Positions 42,347-51,549 of a DNA stretch of 64,000 bases are shown one piece after another. The DNA comes from Dongia_A sp035695765. GTDB taxonomy: Bacteria; Pseudomonadota; Alphaproteobacteria; Dongiales; Dongiaceae. The stretch lies in the NCBI GenBank assembly GCA_035695765.1, contig DASRRI010000060.1:23726-87725 (forward strand). Reading direction: 5' to 3'. The notes beneath the pieces were generated by a model. It searched no databases and was not told where the DNA came from. It saw only the letters and a list, made by a program, of their open reading frames with translations. The number at the start of each line of letters is the position of its first letter. Within the stretch, counting starts at the first letter, position 1. Made by a program: the position numbers and the translations under genes.

Positions 42347-44446
42347 ATGCCGCTGGACACCCAACCGAACACGAAGCCCGAAATCGTACACAGCGCCTGT
42401 CCGCACGACTGCCCCTCGACCTGCGCGCTGGAGGTCGAGCGGCTGAGCCCGACGCGGATCGGCCGCGTGCATGGCGCGAAGGCCAATCCCTATACCGCCG
42501 GCGTGATCTGCGCCAAGGTCGCGCGCTATGCCGAGCGGCAGCATCATCCGTACCGCCTCGCGCAGCCGATGAAACGGATCGGCGACAGGGGCGTCGGCCT
42601 TGCCGCCTTTGCACCGATTTCCTGGGAACAGGCGCTCGATGAAACGGCGGAACACTTCATCAAGGCTGAGCAGACATGGGGGGCGGAATCGGTCTGGCCC
42701 TATTTCTACGCCGGCACAATGGGGCTGGTGCAGCGCGACGGTATCGAACGGCTGCGGCACGAAAAGAAATATTCGCGGCAGAAAAGCACGATCTGCGTGG
42801 CCTTGTCCGATGCCGGCTGGATGGCCGGTGTCGGCGTGATGCGTGGCGTCGATGCGCGCGAAATCGCGGACAGCGACCTCATCATCGCCTGGGGCACCAA
42901 TCCGGTCTCGACCCAGGTCAACGTCATGACCCACGTGGCGCGGGCACGCAAGGAGCGCGGCGCCAAGTTCATCTGTGTCGATCCCTATCGCAATCCGACG
43001 GCCGAGGTCGCGGACCAGCACATCATGCTGCGGCCCGGCACCGATGCGGCGCTCGTGCTCGGCATGATGCACGTGCTGTTCGCAGAAGGGTACGCCGACC
43101 GCGACTACATGGCGCGTTATGCCGACGATCCCGCCGCGCTCGAGGCGCATGTGCGCGACCGGACGCCGGAATGGGCGGAAGGCGTGACCGGCGTGCCGGC
43201 CGACACCATCCGGGAATTTGCGCGGCTCTATGGCCGGACCAAGCGTGCCTATATCCGTGTCGGGTTCGGTTTCGCGCGCGCCCGCAACGGCGCGGTCTCA
43301 TTGCACGCCGTCACTTGCCTGCCGACGATCACGGGAGCCTGGGCGCACAAAGGCGGCGGCGCGCTCTATTCCAATCGCTCGCTCTATCACATCGATGATT
43401 CGTTCATCGTCGGAAAAGAGCTGCAGAACCGTACTGTGCGCGAGCTGGATCAGTCCCGCCTCGGCGCCGTTCTGACCGGCGACAAGCGCGACCTGGGCGA
43501 TGGCCCGCCGGTCATGGCGATGATCGTCCAGAACACAAATCCGATGATGGTCTGTCCCAACACCAACTTGGTGCGGCAGGGTTTCTCGCGGCCTGACCTG
43601 TTCAGCTGCGTGCATGAGCAATTCATGACCGAGACGGCGGCGATGGCGGATATCGTGTTGCCGGCTAGCACGTTCCTGGAGCATGACGACATCTATCGCG
43701 GCAGCGGCCACACCTTCCTGCAAGTGACGCGCAAGGTGGTCGAGCCTTATGCCGAGGCGCGCACCAATCATTATGTCATCTGCGAGCTCGCCAAGCGGCT
43801 GGGCTGCCAGCATCCGGCCTTCGCCGCGACCGAGTGGGAGATCATCGCCGAGACCTTGAAGCGCTCCAACTGGCCGAGCCCGGAGGCGATCCACGAGAAG
43901 CACTGGCATGAATGCGCGCTGGATTTCGAGGCTGCGCATTTCCAGGACGGTTTCGGCCATCCGGACAAGAAATTCCACTTCAAGGCGGACTGGGCCAGGA
44001 TCGGCAAGAATCATGCGCGGCTGCCGGTCCTGCCCGATATGGCGCCGGTGTTCGATGCGCCGACACCGGAGCGGCCGTTCCGCATGGTGACGGCGCCCGC
44101 CAGGTCGTTCCTCAATTCCACCTTCACCGAGACGCCGGGGTCGAAAAAGCGGGAAGGGCGGCCGACCTTGCTGGTCCATCCAGTAGATGCCGCCCGACTC
44201 GGGCTGGCCGAAGGCGATCTGGCGGAGATCGGCAACGACCGGGGCCGGGTGTTCGTTCACGTGAGGCCGTTCGACGGCTTGTTGCCGGGGGTGGTCGTGG
44301 TCGAGTCGATCTGGCCCAACGCCGCGTTCGTGGGCGGCAACGGCATCAATACCCTCACGAGTGATGACGCGGGCTTGCCAAATGGCGGGGCAGTGTTTCA
44401 TGACACTGCAGTATGGATTGGCAAAGCCGCCGAGTCGCAGGCGTGA
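42347..44446 (+). CDS. Molybdopterin oxidoreductase family protein
   Basis: Bis-MGD oxidoreductase of about 699 residues from the ATG at 42347; a GTG at 42329 is possible. An N-terminal iron-sulfur motif HSACPHDCPSTC plus a later VICAKV can hold a 4Fe-4S cluster. Cofactor-binding segments include IIAWGTNPVSTQ and VDPYRNPTAEVADQH, and the C-terminal dinucleotide-binding domain spans about 565-690. No Tat signal is seen, so it should be cytoplasmic. No partner electron-transfer subunit is adjacent. The substrate is unknown. Confidence 0.9.
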   Translation: MPLDTQPNTKPEIVHSACPHDCPSTCALEVERLSPTRIGRVHGAKANPYTAGVICAKVARYAERQHHPYRLAQPMKRIGDRGVGLAAFAPISWEQALDETAEHFIKAEQTWGAESVWPYFYAGTMGLVQRDGIERLRHEKKYSRQKSTICVALSDAGWMAGVGVMRGVDAREIADSDLIIAWGTNPVSTQVNVMTHVARARKERGAKFICVDPYRNPTAEVADQHIMLRPGTDAALVLGMMHVLFAEGYADRDYMARYADDPAALEAHVRDRTPEWAEGVTGVPADTIREFARLYGRTKRAYIRVGFGFARARNGAVSLHAVTCLPTITGAWAHKGGGALYSNRSLYHIDDSFIVGKELQNRTVRELDQSRLGAVLTGDKRDLGDGPPVMAMIVQNTNPMMVCPNTNLVRQGFSRPDLFSCVHEQFMTETAAMADIVLPASTFLEHDDIYRGSGHTFLQVTRKVVEPYAEARTNHYVICELAKRLGCQHPAFAATEWEIIAETLKRSNWPSPEAIHEKHWHECALDFEAAHFQDGFGHPDKKFHFKADWARIGKNHARLPVLPDMAPVFDAPTPERPFRMVTAPARSFLNSTFTETPGSKKREGRPTLLVHPVDAARLGLAEGDLAEIGNDRGRVFVHVRPFDGLLPGVVVVESIWPNAAFVGGNGINTLTSDDAGLPNGGAVFHDTAVWIGKAAESQA

Positions 44447-45270
44447 CGCAGCAGCGCATCGGCAAGCCGCATATCATCGTGCTGGGCAACGAAAAGGGCG
44501 GGTCGGGGAAATCGACCACCGCCATGCATCTGGTTGTCGCCCTGCTGCATGATGGGTTCAGTGTCGGCTCGATCGATTGCGATGCGCGCCAGGGCTCCTT
44601 CACCCGCTATGTCGACAACCGCAAGGCAACGGCCGCCTCGATGCTGGTATCCTTGCCGCTGCCACGGCACATCCCGGTGGAGCGGTCGGCGGCGGACAGC
44701 GCCATCGCCGGGCGTGACGACGAGGCTGACCGGCTGGGCGGCGCACTATCTGAGCTTGCGGATTGCGATTTCATCGTGATCGACACGCCGGGTTCCGATA
44801 CCTCGCTGTCGCGGCTGGCGCATACCCTGGCGGACACGCTCATCACGCCGCTGAATGACAGCTTCCTCGATCTCGATCTGCTGGGCCGCATCGACCGCGA
44901 TGGCGAGAAGATCCTGAAGCCGAGCGTCTATAGCGAAATGGTGTGGGACCAACGCAAGCAACGCGCGATCAATCGTGGCCGCCCGATCGACTGGATCGTC
45001 ATGCGCAACCGACTCAGCAGTCTTGATGCCAAGAACAAGCGCGACATCGGACGGCTGCTCGAGCAACTGTCGCGCCGCATCGGCTTCCGCCTCGCGCCGG
45101 GTTTCACCGAGCGCGTGATTTTCCGGGAGCTCTTTCCACGCGGGCTGACTTTGCTCGATCTCAGCCGCAAGGATGCCGGCGTCACCTGGCGCATCTCGCA
45201 CGTCGCCGCCCGCCAGGAAGTGCGCGAGCTGGTGGCCGCCCTCGGCCTCAAAGATGCCCGCGCGGCCTAG
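44443..45270 (+). CDS. mipZ: Division plane positioning ATPase MipZ
   Basis: ParA/MinD-type ATPase. The deviant Walker A motif NEKGGSGKSTTAMHL starts close to the N-terminus, and FIVIDTPGSDTSLSRLAHTL and PLNDSFLDLDLLG are MipZ-specific. In Caulobacter, MipZ forms a polar gradient that inhibits FtsZ and places the division site. I favour the GTG at 44443 (275 residues, overlapping the upstream stop as GTGA); an ATG at 44413 is possible. MipZ is a marker of alphaproteobacteria. galU and ugd follow. Confidence 0.96.
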   Translation: MTQQRIGKPHIIVLGNEKGGSGKSTTAMHLVVALLHDGFSVGSIDCDARQGSFTRYVDNRKATAASMLVSLPLPRHIPVERSAADSAIAGRDDEADRLGGALSELADCDFIVIDTPGSDTSLSRLAHTLADTLITPLNDSFLDLDLLGRIDRDGEKILKPSVYSEMVWDQRKQRAINRGRPIDWIVMRNRLSSLDAKNKRDIGRLLEQLSRRIGFRLAPGFTERVIFRELFPRGLTLLDLSRKDAGVTWRISHVAARQEVRELVAALGLKDARAA

Positions 45271-45310
45271 GGAAATATAAAATATTATCAATATGATAGA
45301 CGAACGCACT

Positions 45311-45335
45311 GGAACTGTCGCGGGGCCGGCGGGTT
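45311..45335 (+). promoter_or_regulatory. EcfG-like promoter candidate upstream of galU
   Basis: GGAAC, a 16-base spacer, then GGTT. The alphaproteobacterial general-stress consensus is GGAAC-N16/17-CGTT; the first -10 base differs. It lies 74 bp before galU. Confidence 0.3.
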
Positions 45336-45409
45336 GCTGGCGGACGGCCGCTATGGCACAAGTTCGGCCATGACCGGCCGGCTGCCGGCTCCAGGAAAAG
45401 GACTGACGA

Positions 45410-46294
45410 ATGCGTAAGCCGCTGCGTAAGGCGATCTTTCCGGTCGGCGGGCTGGGGACGCGGTTCTTGCCGGCAACCAAGGCGATGCCGAAGGAAATGC
45501 TGCCCGTCGTCGACAAGCCGCTGATCCAGTACGCGGTCGAGGAGGCGCGCGCCGCAGGCATCGAGGAACTGATCTTCGTCACCGGCCGCGGCAAGAGCGC
45601 GATCGAAGATCATTTCGACTACTCGTACGAGCTGCAGGAGACGTTGAAAGAGCGCAACAAGGATGCCGAGCTGGCGCTCATCAACAGCCTGGTGCCGAAC
45701 CCGGGCGAGGTTGCGTATATCCGGCAGCAGGAAGCGCGCGGCCTCGGCCACGCGGTGTGGTGCGCGCGGAACCTTGTTGGCACCGAGCCGTTTGCGGTTC
45801 TGCTGGCCGACGACCTTGTGCAGGCGGCGACGCCGTGCCTGAAGCAGATGGTGGAAGTCTATAACGAAGTCGGCGGCAACATCGTTGCCGTGATGGATGT
45901 GCCGAAAGCGCACACCGACCGCTATGGCATCCTGCGGACTGGCAAGGAGAGCGGGCGCCTGGTCGAGGCCGTGGGCCTAGTCGAGAAACCGAAGCCGGAA
46001 GAAGCGCCATCGACGCTGTCGATCATCGGCCGCTACATCCTGCAGCCGGATGTATTCAGCCATCTGGACCAGCAGACGCCGGGCGCGGGTGGTGAGATCC
46101 AGCTGACCGATGCGATGGCGCAGATGTGCGGGCGGGGCCGCTTCCACGGCTACCGGTTCGAGGGCAAGCGTTTCGATTGCGGTGACAAGGCGGGCTTCAT
46201 CGAAGCCAACATCGCCTTCGCCCTCAGCCATCCCAAGATCGGGCGGAAAGTGCGGGAGGCGGTGCTCGCCCTCGCGCAGGACCTGAACTCCTAG
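45410..46294 (+). CDS. galU: UTP--glucose-1-phosphate uridylyltransferase
   Basis: Nucleotidyltransferase of 294 residues making UDP-glucose from UTP and glucose-1-phosphate. GLGTRFLPATKAMPKEMLPV is the nucleotide-binding signature, with YAVEEARAAGIEE and IGRYILQPDVF also matching GalU. An AGGAAAAGGA site precedes the ATG. ugd follows after 25 bp, so this pair supplies UDP-glucose and UDP-glucuronate for envelope polysaccharides. Confidence 0.96.
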   Translation: MRKPLRKAIFPVGGLGTRFLPATKAMPKEMLPVVDKPLIQYAVEEARAAGIEELIFVTGRGKSAIEDHFDYSYELQETLKERNKDAELALINSLVPNPGEVAYIRQQEARGLGHAVWCARNLVGTEPFAVLLADDLVQAATPCLKQMVEVYNEVGGNIVAVMDVPKAHTDRYGILRTGKESGRLVEAVGLVEKPKPEEAPSTLSIIGRYILQPDVFSHLDQQTPGAGGEIQLTDAMAQMCGRGRFHGYRFEGKRFDCGDKAGFIEANIAFALSHPKIGRKVREAVLALAQDLNS

Positions 46295-46319
46295 AAGAAT
46301 CCACGGAGGCTCGGCCGCC

Positions 46320-47624
46320 ATGAAAATCGCAATGATCGGGGCCGGCTATGTCGGCTTAGTATCGGGCGCTTGCTTTTCGGAATTCGGCCATCACATCACG
46401 TGCATCGATCAGGATGAGCTGAAGATCGGCCGCCTGCGCCGCAACGAGATCCCCATCTATGAGCCGGGATTGGATACGCTGGTCACGCGCAATGCCGCAG
46501 CCGGCCGCCTTAAGTTCGAGAAGGACCTGTCCGCGACGGTCGCCGACGCCGATCTGGTGTTCATCGCGGTCGGGACACCCAGCCGGCGCGGCGATGGCCA
46601 TGCGGACCTCAGCTTTGTCCGCGAGGCGGCGAAGCAGATCGCGCAAGCGATGCGCGGCTACACCGTGATCGTGACCAAATCCACCGTCCCCGTCGGAACT
46701 GGCCGCGAGGTGGCGGAGATCATCCGTGCGGCCAATCCGAAGGCCGATTTCGATGTCGTCTCGAACCCGGAATTCCTGCGCGAGGGCTCGGCGATCGACG
46801 ATTTCATGCGGCCGAACCGCGTCGTGATCGGCGCCGAGACGGAGCGCGCGCGCGAAAAGATGCGCGAGCTTTATCGGCCGCTCTATCTGATCGAAACACC
46901 GATCCTGTTCACGGGGCTCGAGACTGCGGAGCTCATCAAATACGCGTCGAACGGCTTCCTCGCGATGAAGATCTCCTTCATCAACCAGATTGCAGATCTG
47001 TGCGAGAAGGTGGGCGCGGATGTGCACGACGTTGCCCGTGGCGTTGGCCTCGATGGCCGCATCGGCCAGAAATTCCTCCATCCCGGTCCGGGCTATGGCG
47101 GATCCTGCTTCCCGAAAGACACGCGCGCGCTGGTCGAGATCGCCCGCCAGGCCGGCGCGCCGATCAGCTTGATCGAGGCGACCCAGGACTTCAACGAAGC
47201 GCGCAAGCTCGAGATGGCTGAGCGCATCGTGGTGGCGCTCGGCGGATCGGCCGCGGGCAAGGTGGTAGCCATGCTCGGCCTCACCTTCAAGCCAAACACC
47301 GACGACATGCGCGAGGCGCCGAGCCTCGCGATCGCACCGGCGTTGATCAAGGCCGGCGCCACGATCAGGGCGCACGACCCGGAAGGCATGGCCGAAGCCA
47401 GGAAGCTGATGCCGGATCTCATTTATTGCACTGATCCCTATGAGGCGATGACCGGCGCCGATGCCGTTGTCTTCCTGACCGAGTGGAACTCCTACCGCGC
47501 GCTCGACCTCGGCCGCATGAAAGCCACGCTCAAGCACCCGGTCGTCGTCGACCTGCGCAACATCTATCGGCCATCGGAAATGCGTGCGGCCGGCTTCCGC
47601 TATTCCAGCATCGGACGGAGTTAG
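46320..47624 (+). CDS. ugd: UDP-glucose 6-dehydrogenase
   Basis: Enzyme of 434 residues that oxidises UDP-glucose twice to UDP-glucuronate. The NAD motif GAGYVGLVSGACFSEFGH, the substrate segment YASNGFLAMKISFINQIADLCE and the catalytic-cysteine motif GPGYGGSCFPKDT are present. The C-terminal UDP-binding domain ends in LRNIYRPSEMRAAGF. It is coupled to galU and is convergent with the DUF1772-like gene, with a single base between stops. Confidence 0.97.
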   Translation: MKIAMIGAGYVGLVSGACFSEFGHHITCIDQDELKIGRLRRNEIPIYEPGLDTLVTRNAAAGRLKFEKDLSATVADADLVFIAVGTPSRRGDGHADLSFVREAAKQIAQAMRGYTVIVTKSTVPVGTGREVAEIIRAANPKADFDVVSNPEFLREGSAIDDFMRPNRVVIGAETERAREKMRELYRPLYLIETPILFTGLETAELIKYASNGFLAMKISFINQIADLCEKVGADVHDVARGVGLDGRIGQKFLHPGPGYGGSCFPKDTRALVEIARQAGAPISLIEATQDFNEARKLEMAERIVVALGGSAAGKVVAMLGLTFKPNTDDMREAPSLAIAPALIKAGATIRAHDPEGMAEARKLMPDLIYCTDPYEAMTGADAVVFLTEWNSYRALDLGRMKATLKHPVVVDLRNIYRPSEMRAAGFRYSSIGRS

Positions 47625-47625
47625 T

Positions 47626-48132
47626 TCACGCGTGGAGGGTCGTGCGGGGCGAGGTTTCTCGAGTGGTGCGCACCGCCGCGCGCTGGGCGTCCGCTGACAG
47701 CGCGGCGCCGAGCGAACAGATCAACGCGACGAACGTGATCACCGCATTCACTGCGTGCGAATATTCCCACTGGATCCGCAATTGCTCCCAGTCCTTGGGG
47801 GCCGAACTCCAGTTTCCAGTAGCCTGGTTGGCGGGATAGGTCCAGGTGAAGAAGATCACCAGGGTCGCAGCGATCAGCAGCCCTGCGGCCAGCGACAGCC
47901 AGAATTGCCGGGAGCGATCGCGGGTAAGAAAGGCGCTGGCCAAATTCACGAAAATGGCGGCGAAGATCACGATACCCAGCCACGCCCAGCCGCTATAGAT
48001 CTGCTGGACAGCGAAGTAGGGTTGTTCCGGCATGTCGACTTTCGCCGGCAGGGCCATCAAGTGAGCACCGCTCGGAAGCAGTGCGAGCGCTGTAAAGATA
48101 ACCGCCAGAAACTGGCTTGCTTTCGCAACCAT
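47626..48132 (-). CDS. DUF1772-like small membrane protein
   Basis: Protein of 168 residues from the ATG at 48132 with four hydrophobic helices (about 8-28, 48-70, 78-98 and 128-148). The block TYPANQATGNWSSAPKDWEQLRIQWEYSHAVNA resembles the DUF1772/anthrone-oxygenase-like family. The frame continues upstream but overlaps the next gene and is without protein character. Function is unknown. Confidence 0.65.
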   Translation of the reverse strand: MVAKASQFLAVIFTALALLPSGAHLMALPAKVDMPEQPYFAVQQIYSGWAWLGIVIFAAIFVNLASAFLTRDRSRQFWLSLAAGLLIAATLVIFFTWTYPANQATGNWSSAPKDWEQLRIQWEYSHAVNAVITFVALICSLGAALSADAQRAAVRTTRETSPRTTLHA

Positions 48133-48149
48133 CGCACGAGCGCCCGCAG

Positions 48150-48464
48150 CTACTTGCCACTCTTGGCCCGGCGCTTGCGCGTCGCGGCAGCTTTGCGGGC
48201 GGATGCAGAGCGGGCTGCCGCGGGCCGCTGGCCGGCGGCCTGGCCGCCGATGCGGCCGCCCTTGCGCGCCGGCGCCTTGTTCGTTCGTTTGCCACGGCCG
48301 GAGCCGCCTGCCGCCTTGCCTCCGCCGGTCGTACGGTTGACGGTGGCCCAGGCGCGCCGCTCGGCTTCGCCTTCGCTCACGCCGCGTTTCTCGTAACCTT
48401 CCTCGATATGCTCGGCTTGGCGCTTCTGCTTGCTCGAATATTTGGACTTGTCGCCACGGGGCAT
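48150..48464 (-). CDS. Small basic protein, family annotated as plasmid stabilization protein
   Basis: Protein of 104 residues. MPRGDKSKYSSKQKRQAEHIEEGY and KRGVSEGEAERRAWATVNR match a widespread small proteobacterial family commonly annotated as plasmid stabilization protein. The rest is a lysine/arginine/alanine-rich, disordered, histone-like tail that may bind nucleic acid. The start is set by AGGAGGAG 4 bases upstream. An EcfG-like promoter candidate lies just upstream, in keeping with a stress-induced role. Confidence 0.8.
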   Translation of the reverse strand: MPRGDKSKYSSKQKRQAEHIEEGYEKRGVSEGEAERRAWATVNRTTGGGKAAGGSGRGKRTNKAPARKGGRIGGQAAGQRPAAARSASARKAAATRKRRAKSGK

Positions 48465-48499
48465 CTGCTCCTCCTCTGGAGAACAGCGAACGAACAGCC

Positions 48500-48524
48500 A
48501 ACAAACCATTGTCCGCATTGTTCC
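48500..48524 (-). promoter_or_regulatory. EcfG-like promoter candidate for the small basic protein gene
   Basis: On the minus strand GGAAC (48524-48520), 16 bases, then TGTT (48503-48500). It lies 35 bases before the ATG, a normal leader length. This is the best placed of the four EcfG-like candidates. Confidence 0.4.
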
Positions 48525-48552
48525 CAGGCGCGCGCCTTGTGGCGCCCCGCCT

Positions 48553-48939
48553 CTATTTCGGGGGACCTTCTTCCGTTGCGGCGAAGTCGAGCTCGACTCG
48601 TGCGCCATTCGGATCATGAAAGAACAGCTGCCACACGCTGGTCTCGACCTGGCGGCCAAGCTGGTAGCGCATGCCTCTCTCTTCAAGCTTCCCAACGATG
48701 GCTGCGAGGCCGACGGCGCTGAATGCCATATGGTCCAGCACGCCCGCTCGCGGCTGCGGCAAAGGATTGCGGATCACCACATGCAGCACCGCCTGCTCGC
48801 CCGCATAGAGCCAGGCACCGGGAAAGCCCATGTCGGGGCGATACCCCTCGTGAAGACCGAGCAGATCGCGATAAAAGCCGCAGGTCTCGCCGAGGTCCTC
48901 CGCGAGAATGGTGAAATGGTTCATGGCGTGCGCGGTCAT
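48553..48939 (-). CDS. VOC (glyoxalase/dioxygenase fold) family protein
   Basis: Protein of 128 residues from the ATG at 48939; an upstream ATG at 48981 is possible. The first paired-beta module reads MNHFTILAEDLGETCGFYRDLLGL. The second half contains LDHMAFSA and ends with LFFHDPNGARVELDF, giving the expected His and Glu metal ligands. It may be a glyoxalase-like lyase or a fosfomycin/bleomycin-type binder; the substrate is unknown. Confidence 0.87.
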   Translation of the reverse strand: MTAHAMNHFTILAEDLGETCGFYRDLLGLHEGYRPDMGFPGAWLYAGEQAVLHVVIRNPLPQPRAGVLDHMAFSAVGLAAIVGKLEERGMRYQLGRQVETSVWQLFFHDPNGARVELDFAATEEGPPK

Positions 48940-48989
48940 GTGGGTGCGATCCTTGTCCAGCGTCGCCGGATTGTCGGGCACGCGATCAG

Positions 48990-49574
48990 CTATTTCAAGA
49001 TGTCGACAATGCGGGCGCGCAGTTCCGGCAGCATCTCCGCTTCGAACCAGGGATTCCGCCGCGCCCAGCCGAGGGTCCGCCAGGACGGGTGCGGCAGCGG
49101 GACATAGGTGGGCGAGTAATCACGCCAGTGGGCGACGGCGTCGGACATTGAGCTGCGCGGATCGGGCAGATAGCGCATTTGCGCGAGGCGTCCGACCAGC
49201 AGGGTCAGCTTGATCTGGGTCAGGTGAGAAAAAAGTGGCGCGTGCCAGGTCGCTGAGCAACGTGCCTCGGGCAGGAGATCGCCGCCGCCCTCCTGCGTGC
49301 CCGGATAGCACATCCCCATGGGAATGATGGCGATGCGGCTGGAATCGTAGAAGACCTCCGGCGTCAGGCCGAGCCAGGCACGCAGGCGGTCACCGGAGGC
49401 GTCGGCAAACGTGCGGCCTGCCTCGTGCGCGCGGCGGCCCGGCGCCTGGCTGGTAATCAGCAGTCGCGCGGTCGGCGAGGCGGAGAGGATTGGTCGTGGC
49501 CCCAGTGGCAGGTCGCATGCAGCGCAAGCATGCACGCGTTGCAGCAGCCGGGTCCAATCGGCATTATCGTTCAT
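48990..49574 (-). CDS. Uracil-DNA glycosylase family protein
   Basis: Protein of 194 residues. The N-terminal CAACDLPLGPRPIL resembles the cysteine-bearing start of family-4/5 type enzymes. LLITSQAPGRRAHEAGRTFADASGDRLRAWLGL is the glycosylase motif A region, and PLPHPSWRTLGWARRNPWFE contains the catalytic-loop HPS. Only one CxxC is visible, so a 4Fe-4S cluster is not certain. This group acts in uracil or damaged-base excision. Confidence 0.9.
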   Translation of the reverse strand: MNDNADWTRLLQRVHACAACDLPLGPRPILSASPTARLLITSQAPGRRAHEAGRTFADASGDRLRAWLGLTPEVFYDSSRIAIIPMGMCYPGTQEGGGDLLPEARCSATWHAPLFSHLTQIKLTLLVGRLAQMRYLPDPRSSMSDAVAHWRDYSPTYVPLPHPSWRTLGWARRNPWFEAEMLPELRARIVDILK

Positions 49575-49623
49575 GCCGCACTAGATAGGGTTGGCGGCCC
49601 CGAAAAGCTATGGCTTCGAACGG

Positions 49624-49950
49624 CTATGGCCGCCGCGCCGGACGCAGCATTTCCATGAGGAGGACATCACCCTCGCGCGGCGCCGCGGGAAAGCTGCCGC
49701 GCCGTTCCGGCGGCAGCGCGCGCACGTGATAGAGTTGCTCGTCATTGAGGCCGGAGCGGCGGCTGCCGCTCTCATTGCCGACGGGGGTCCAAGGGCCCGC
49801 AAGCGCCTTGCGCTCCGCCGCTAACCGCGCGAAGGCCGGCGTTTCAGCCGCCACTACGATTTCGCCCCAGACCGGCCGGTCCTGCCACATCTGATCGTCG
49901 GGCCCGGTTACGGGCTCGATCAGCCAGAGCTTGGGCGCGTGGTCAGCCAT
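49624..49950 (-). CDS. Conserved-looking hypothetical protein
   Basis: Protein of 108 residues whose ATG (49950) overlaps the end of the SDR gene by 8 bases (ATGGCTGA). No signal peptide or membrane segment. Tryptophan-rich segments KLWLIEPVTGPDDQMW and PVWGEIVVAAETPAFARLAAE look like a folded domain. A C-terminal REGDVLLMEML follows. I do not recognise a family. Translational coupling to the SDR gene supports it being real. Confidence 0.6.
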   Translation of the reverse strand: MADHAPKLWLIEPVTGPDDQMWQDRPVWGEIVVAAETPAFARLAAERKALAGPWTPVGNESGSRRSGLNDEQLYHVRALPPERRGSFPAAPREGDVLLMEMLRPARRP

Positions 49951-50803
49951 TGATGATCTCGCCGCCATTGGGATGCAGCACTTGGCCGGTCATGTAGCTG
50001 GAATCGGCGCTCGCCAGGAACACGAAGCACGGTGCCACTTCGTCCGGCTGTCCGGGCCGGCCCATTGGTACGCTCTGGCCGAACTCGGCCACGTGCTCGG
50101 CATCGAAGCTGGATGGGATCAGCGGCGTCCAGATCGGACCCGGCGCGACGCCGTTGACGCGGATCCCTTTTTCGGCCAGTTGCCCGGCGAGCGAGCGGGT
50201 GAAGGCGACCAGCGCACCTTTGGTCGACGCATAGTCCACTAGGTGCTTGCTGCCGCGATAAGCGGTGACGGAGGTGCAATTGATGATCGATGCCCCTTCG
50301 TCCATGTGCTTCAGTGCGGCCTGGGTCATGAAGAATGTGCCGAAGAAATTGGTCCGGAAGGTGCGGAGCAGCTGATCCTCGCTGATATTGGTCAGGTCTT
50401 CGCTCTCATGCTGCTCGCCCGCGTTGTTGACCAGAATGTCGAGCCGGCCGAATTCCTTGATGACGCGATCGGCCAGCTTCTCGCACGACTTCTTCACACC
50501 GACATCGCCAGCCAGCTTCAGGCACTTCCGCCCCTGCTCCTCGATCAGTTGCTGGGTCTTGGCAGCGTCGTCATGCTCCTGCAGATAGGTGAAGGCGACG
50601 TCTGCACCTTCCATCGCGAACATCACGCTGATCGCGCGGCCGATCCCGCTATCGCCGCCAGTCACGATCGCCACCTTCCCGGTAAGCTTGCCGGCGGGCT
50701 TGTAACCCCTGCCTTCATCCTGCGGCTGGGGATGCATCTCGGCCTCGATGCCGGGTTGGTGTGATTGCGATTGTGGAGGAATCTTGTCGGGTCGGTCGGT
50801 CAT
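49943..50803 (-). CDS. SDR family oxidoreductase (YghA/glucose-dehydrogenase-like)
   Basis: Short-chain dehydrogenase of 286 residues with an extended N-terminus (about 40 residues, proline- and glutamine-rich) as in the YghA-type branch. The cofactor motif TGGDSGIGRAISVMF, the structural NNAG, the catalytic serine in NCTSVTAYRG and YASTKGA are all present. Members of this branch are often general-stress proteins in alphaproteobacteria and bacilli. The substrate is not known. A coupled hypothetical gene follows. Confidence 0.92.
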   Translation of the reverse strand: MTDRPDKIPPQSQSHQPGIEAEMHPQPQDEGRGYKPAGKLTGKVAIVTGGDSGIGRAISVMFAMEGADVAFTYLQEHDDAAKTQQLIEEQGRKCLKLAGDVGVKKSCEKLADRVIKEFGRLDILVNNAGEQHESEDLTNISEDQLLRTFRTNFFGTFFMTQAALKHMDEGASIINCTSVTAYRGSKHLVDYASTKGALVAFTRSLAGQLAEKGIRVNGVAPGPIWTPLIPSSFDAEHVAEFGQSVPMGRPGQPDEVAPCFVFLASADSSYMTGQVLHPNGGEIING

Positions 50804-50925
50804 GGCACGCGCCTCGTCACTGGTTGAGGGACAAGGAAATCAACATTGTCAGTTGGGCGACGTTGCAGCAGCCCGGGGCAACACCAGGACAGCAGCGCGG
50901 TTCTTAAAGACGTAGGAGGCGCAAG

Positions 50926-51114
50926 ATGATGGATAGAAAGAAGCGCCGCGGAGGTCAGACGAAGAACCATCCAAAGAGCGAGCGGCCCCCAGTCACCGCC
51001 AGGACACCAACGGGTGACAAGGGTCGCACGTCGACGGATGAGAGCAACGAGCGGGCCAGTCAGCCAGGTGAGCGGGATTTCGACCCGAACGTCAATCAAC
51101 GTCCGCCGCGGTAG
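50926..51114 (+). CDS. Small hydrophilic hypothetical protein
   Basis: Predicted protein of 62 residues, very polar and probably disordered (KKRRGGQTKNHPKSERPP, then repeated Thr/Asp/Glu/Arg). The reason to accept it is a strong TAGGAGG site 6 bases before the first ATG. Its 3' end overlaps that of the minus-strand gene by 19 bases. No family is recognised. It could be a stress-related small protein. Confidence 0.5.
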   Translation: MMDRKKRRGGQTKNHPKSERPPVTARTPTGDKGRTSTDESNERASQPGERDFDPNVNQRPPR

Positions 51115-51404
51115 GTGCCGATCAGCGCCGTCACAATCGCGCGCCATTCCTCGGCAAGCGCATTGGTAGCGGCAGGCTTGCCGGCCTGGCCGTACCAGTA
51201 TCGGGCGTTCGACGCATCGCCCTCCTTGCGGTGCAGATAGGCATGCACCCAATCGCAGGACGGATCGCCTTCATCGGCCTGCGCACATTCATGCGCCTTG
51301 TTCCAATCGCCTTTCGCATCCCACCACAAGGCTTGCAGCGCCAAATGCAGCGACGGTGGCGGGATGTTCTTGTCGAGTAATGATTCGAATTCTGCAAACT
51401 TCAT
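51096..51404 (-). CDS. Small conserved TPR-like hypothetical protein
   Basis: Protein of 102 residues from the ATG at 51404, with GAGAGA upstream. The core HLALQALWWDAKGDWNKAHEC and DWVHAYLHRKEGDASNARYWYGQAG consists of paired helices resembling tetratricopeptide units, a composition seen in small conserved bacterial proteins. No enzyme motif is visible. It may mediate protein contacts. Confidence 0.7.
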   Translation of the reverse strand: MKFAEFESLLDKNIPPPSLHLALQALWWDAKGDWNKAHECAQADEGDPSCDWVHAYLHRKEGDASNARYWYGQAGKPAATNALAEEWRAIVTALIGTYRGGR

Positions 51405-51549
51405 GGCCGTCTCTCTCAAATCGCCCTGAGCCACGGCGTTGGGTGCCAGTTTCCCGCCTAATCGGTTGATTTGTAAAGCCATATGGCGGCAACGACGCGC
51501 GGCGCCTCCTGTTCAAAGAAGACGCTCAATCGCTAGAAAGGAGTGTGCG

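Noticed and set aside
45271..45297. AT-rich stretch after mipZ
   Set aside because: It stands out in GC-rich DNA, but I see neither a terminator hairpin nor a matched -35/-10 pair.
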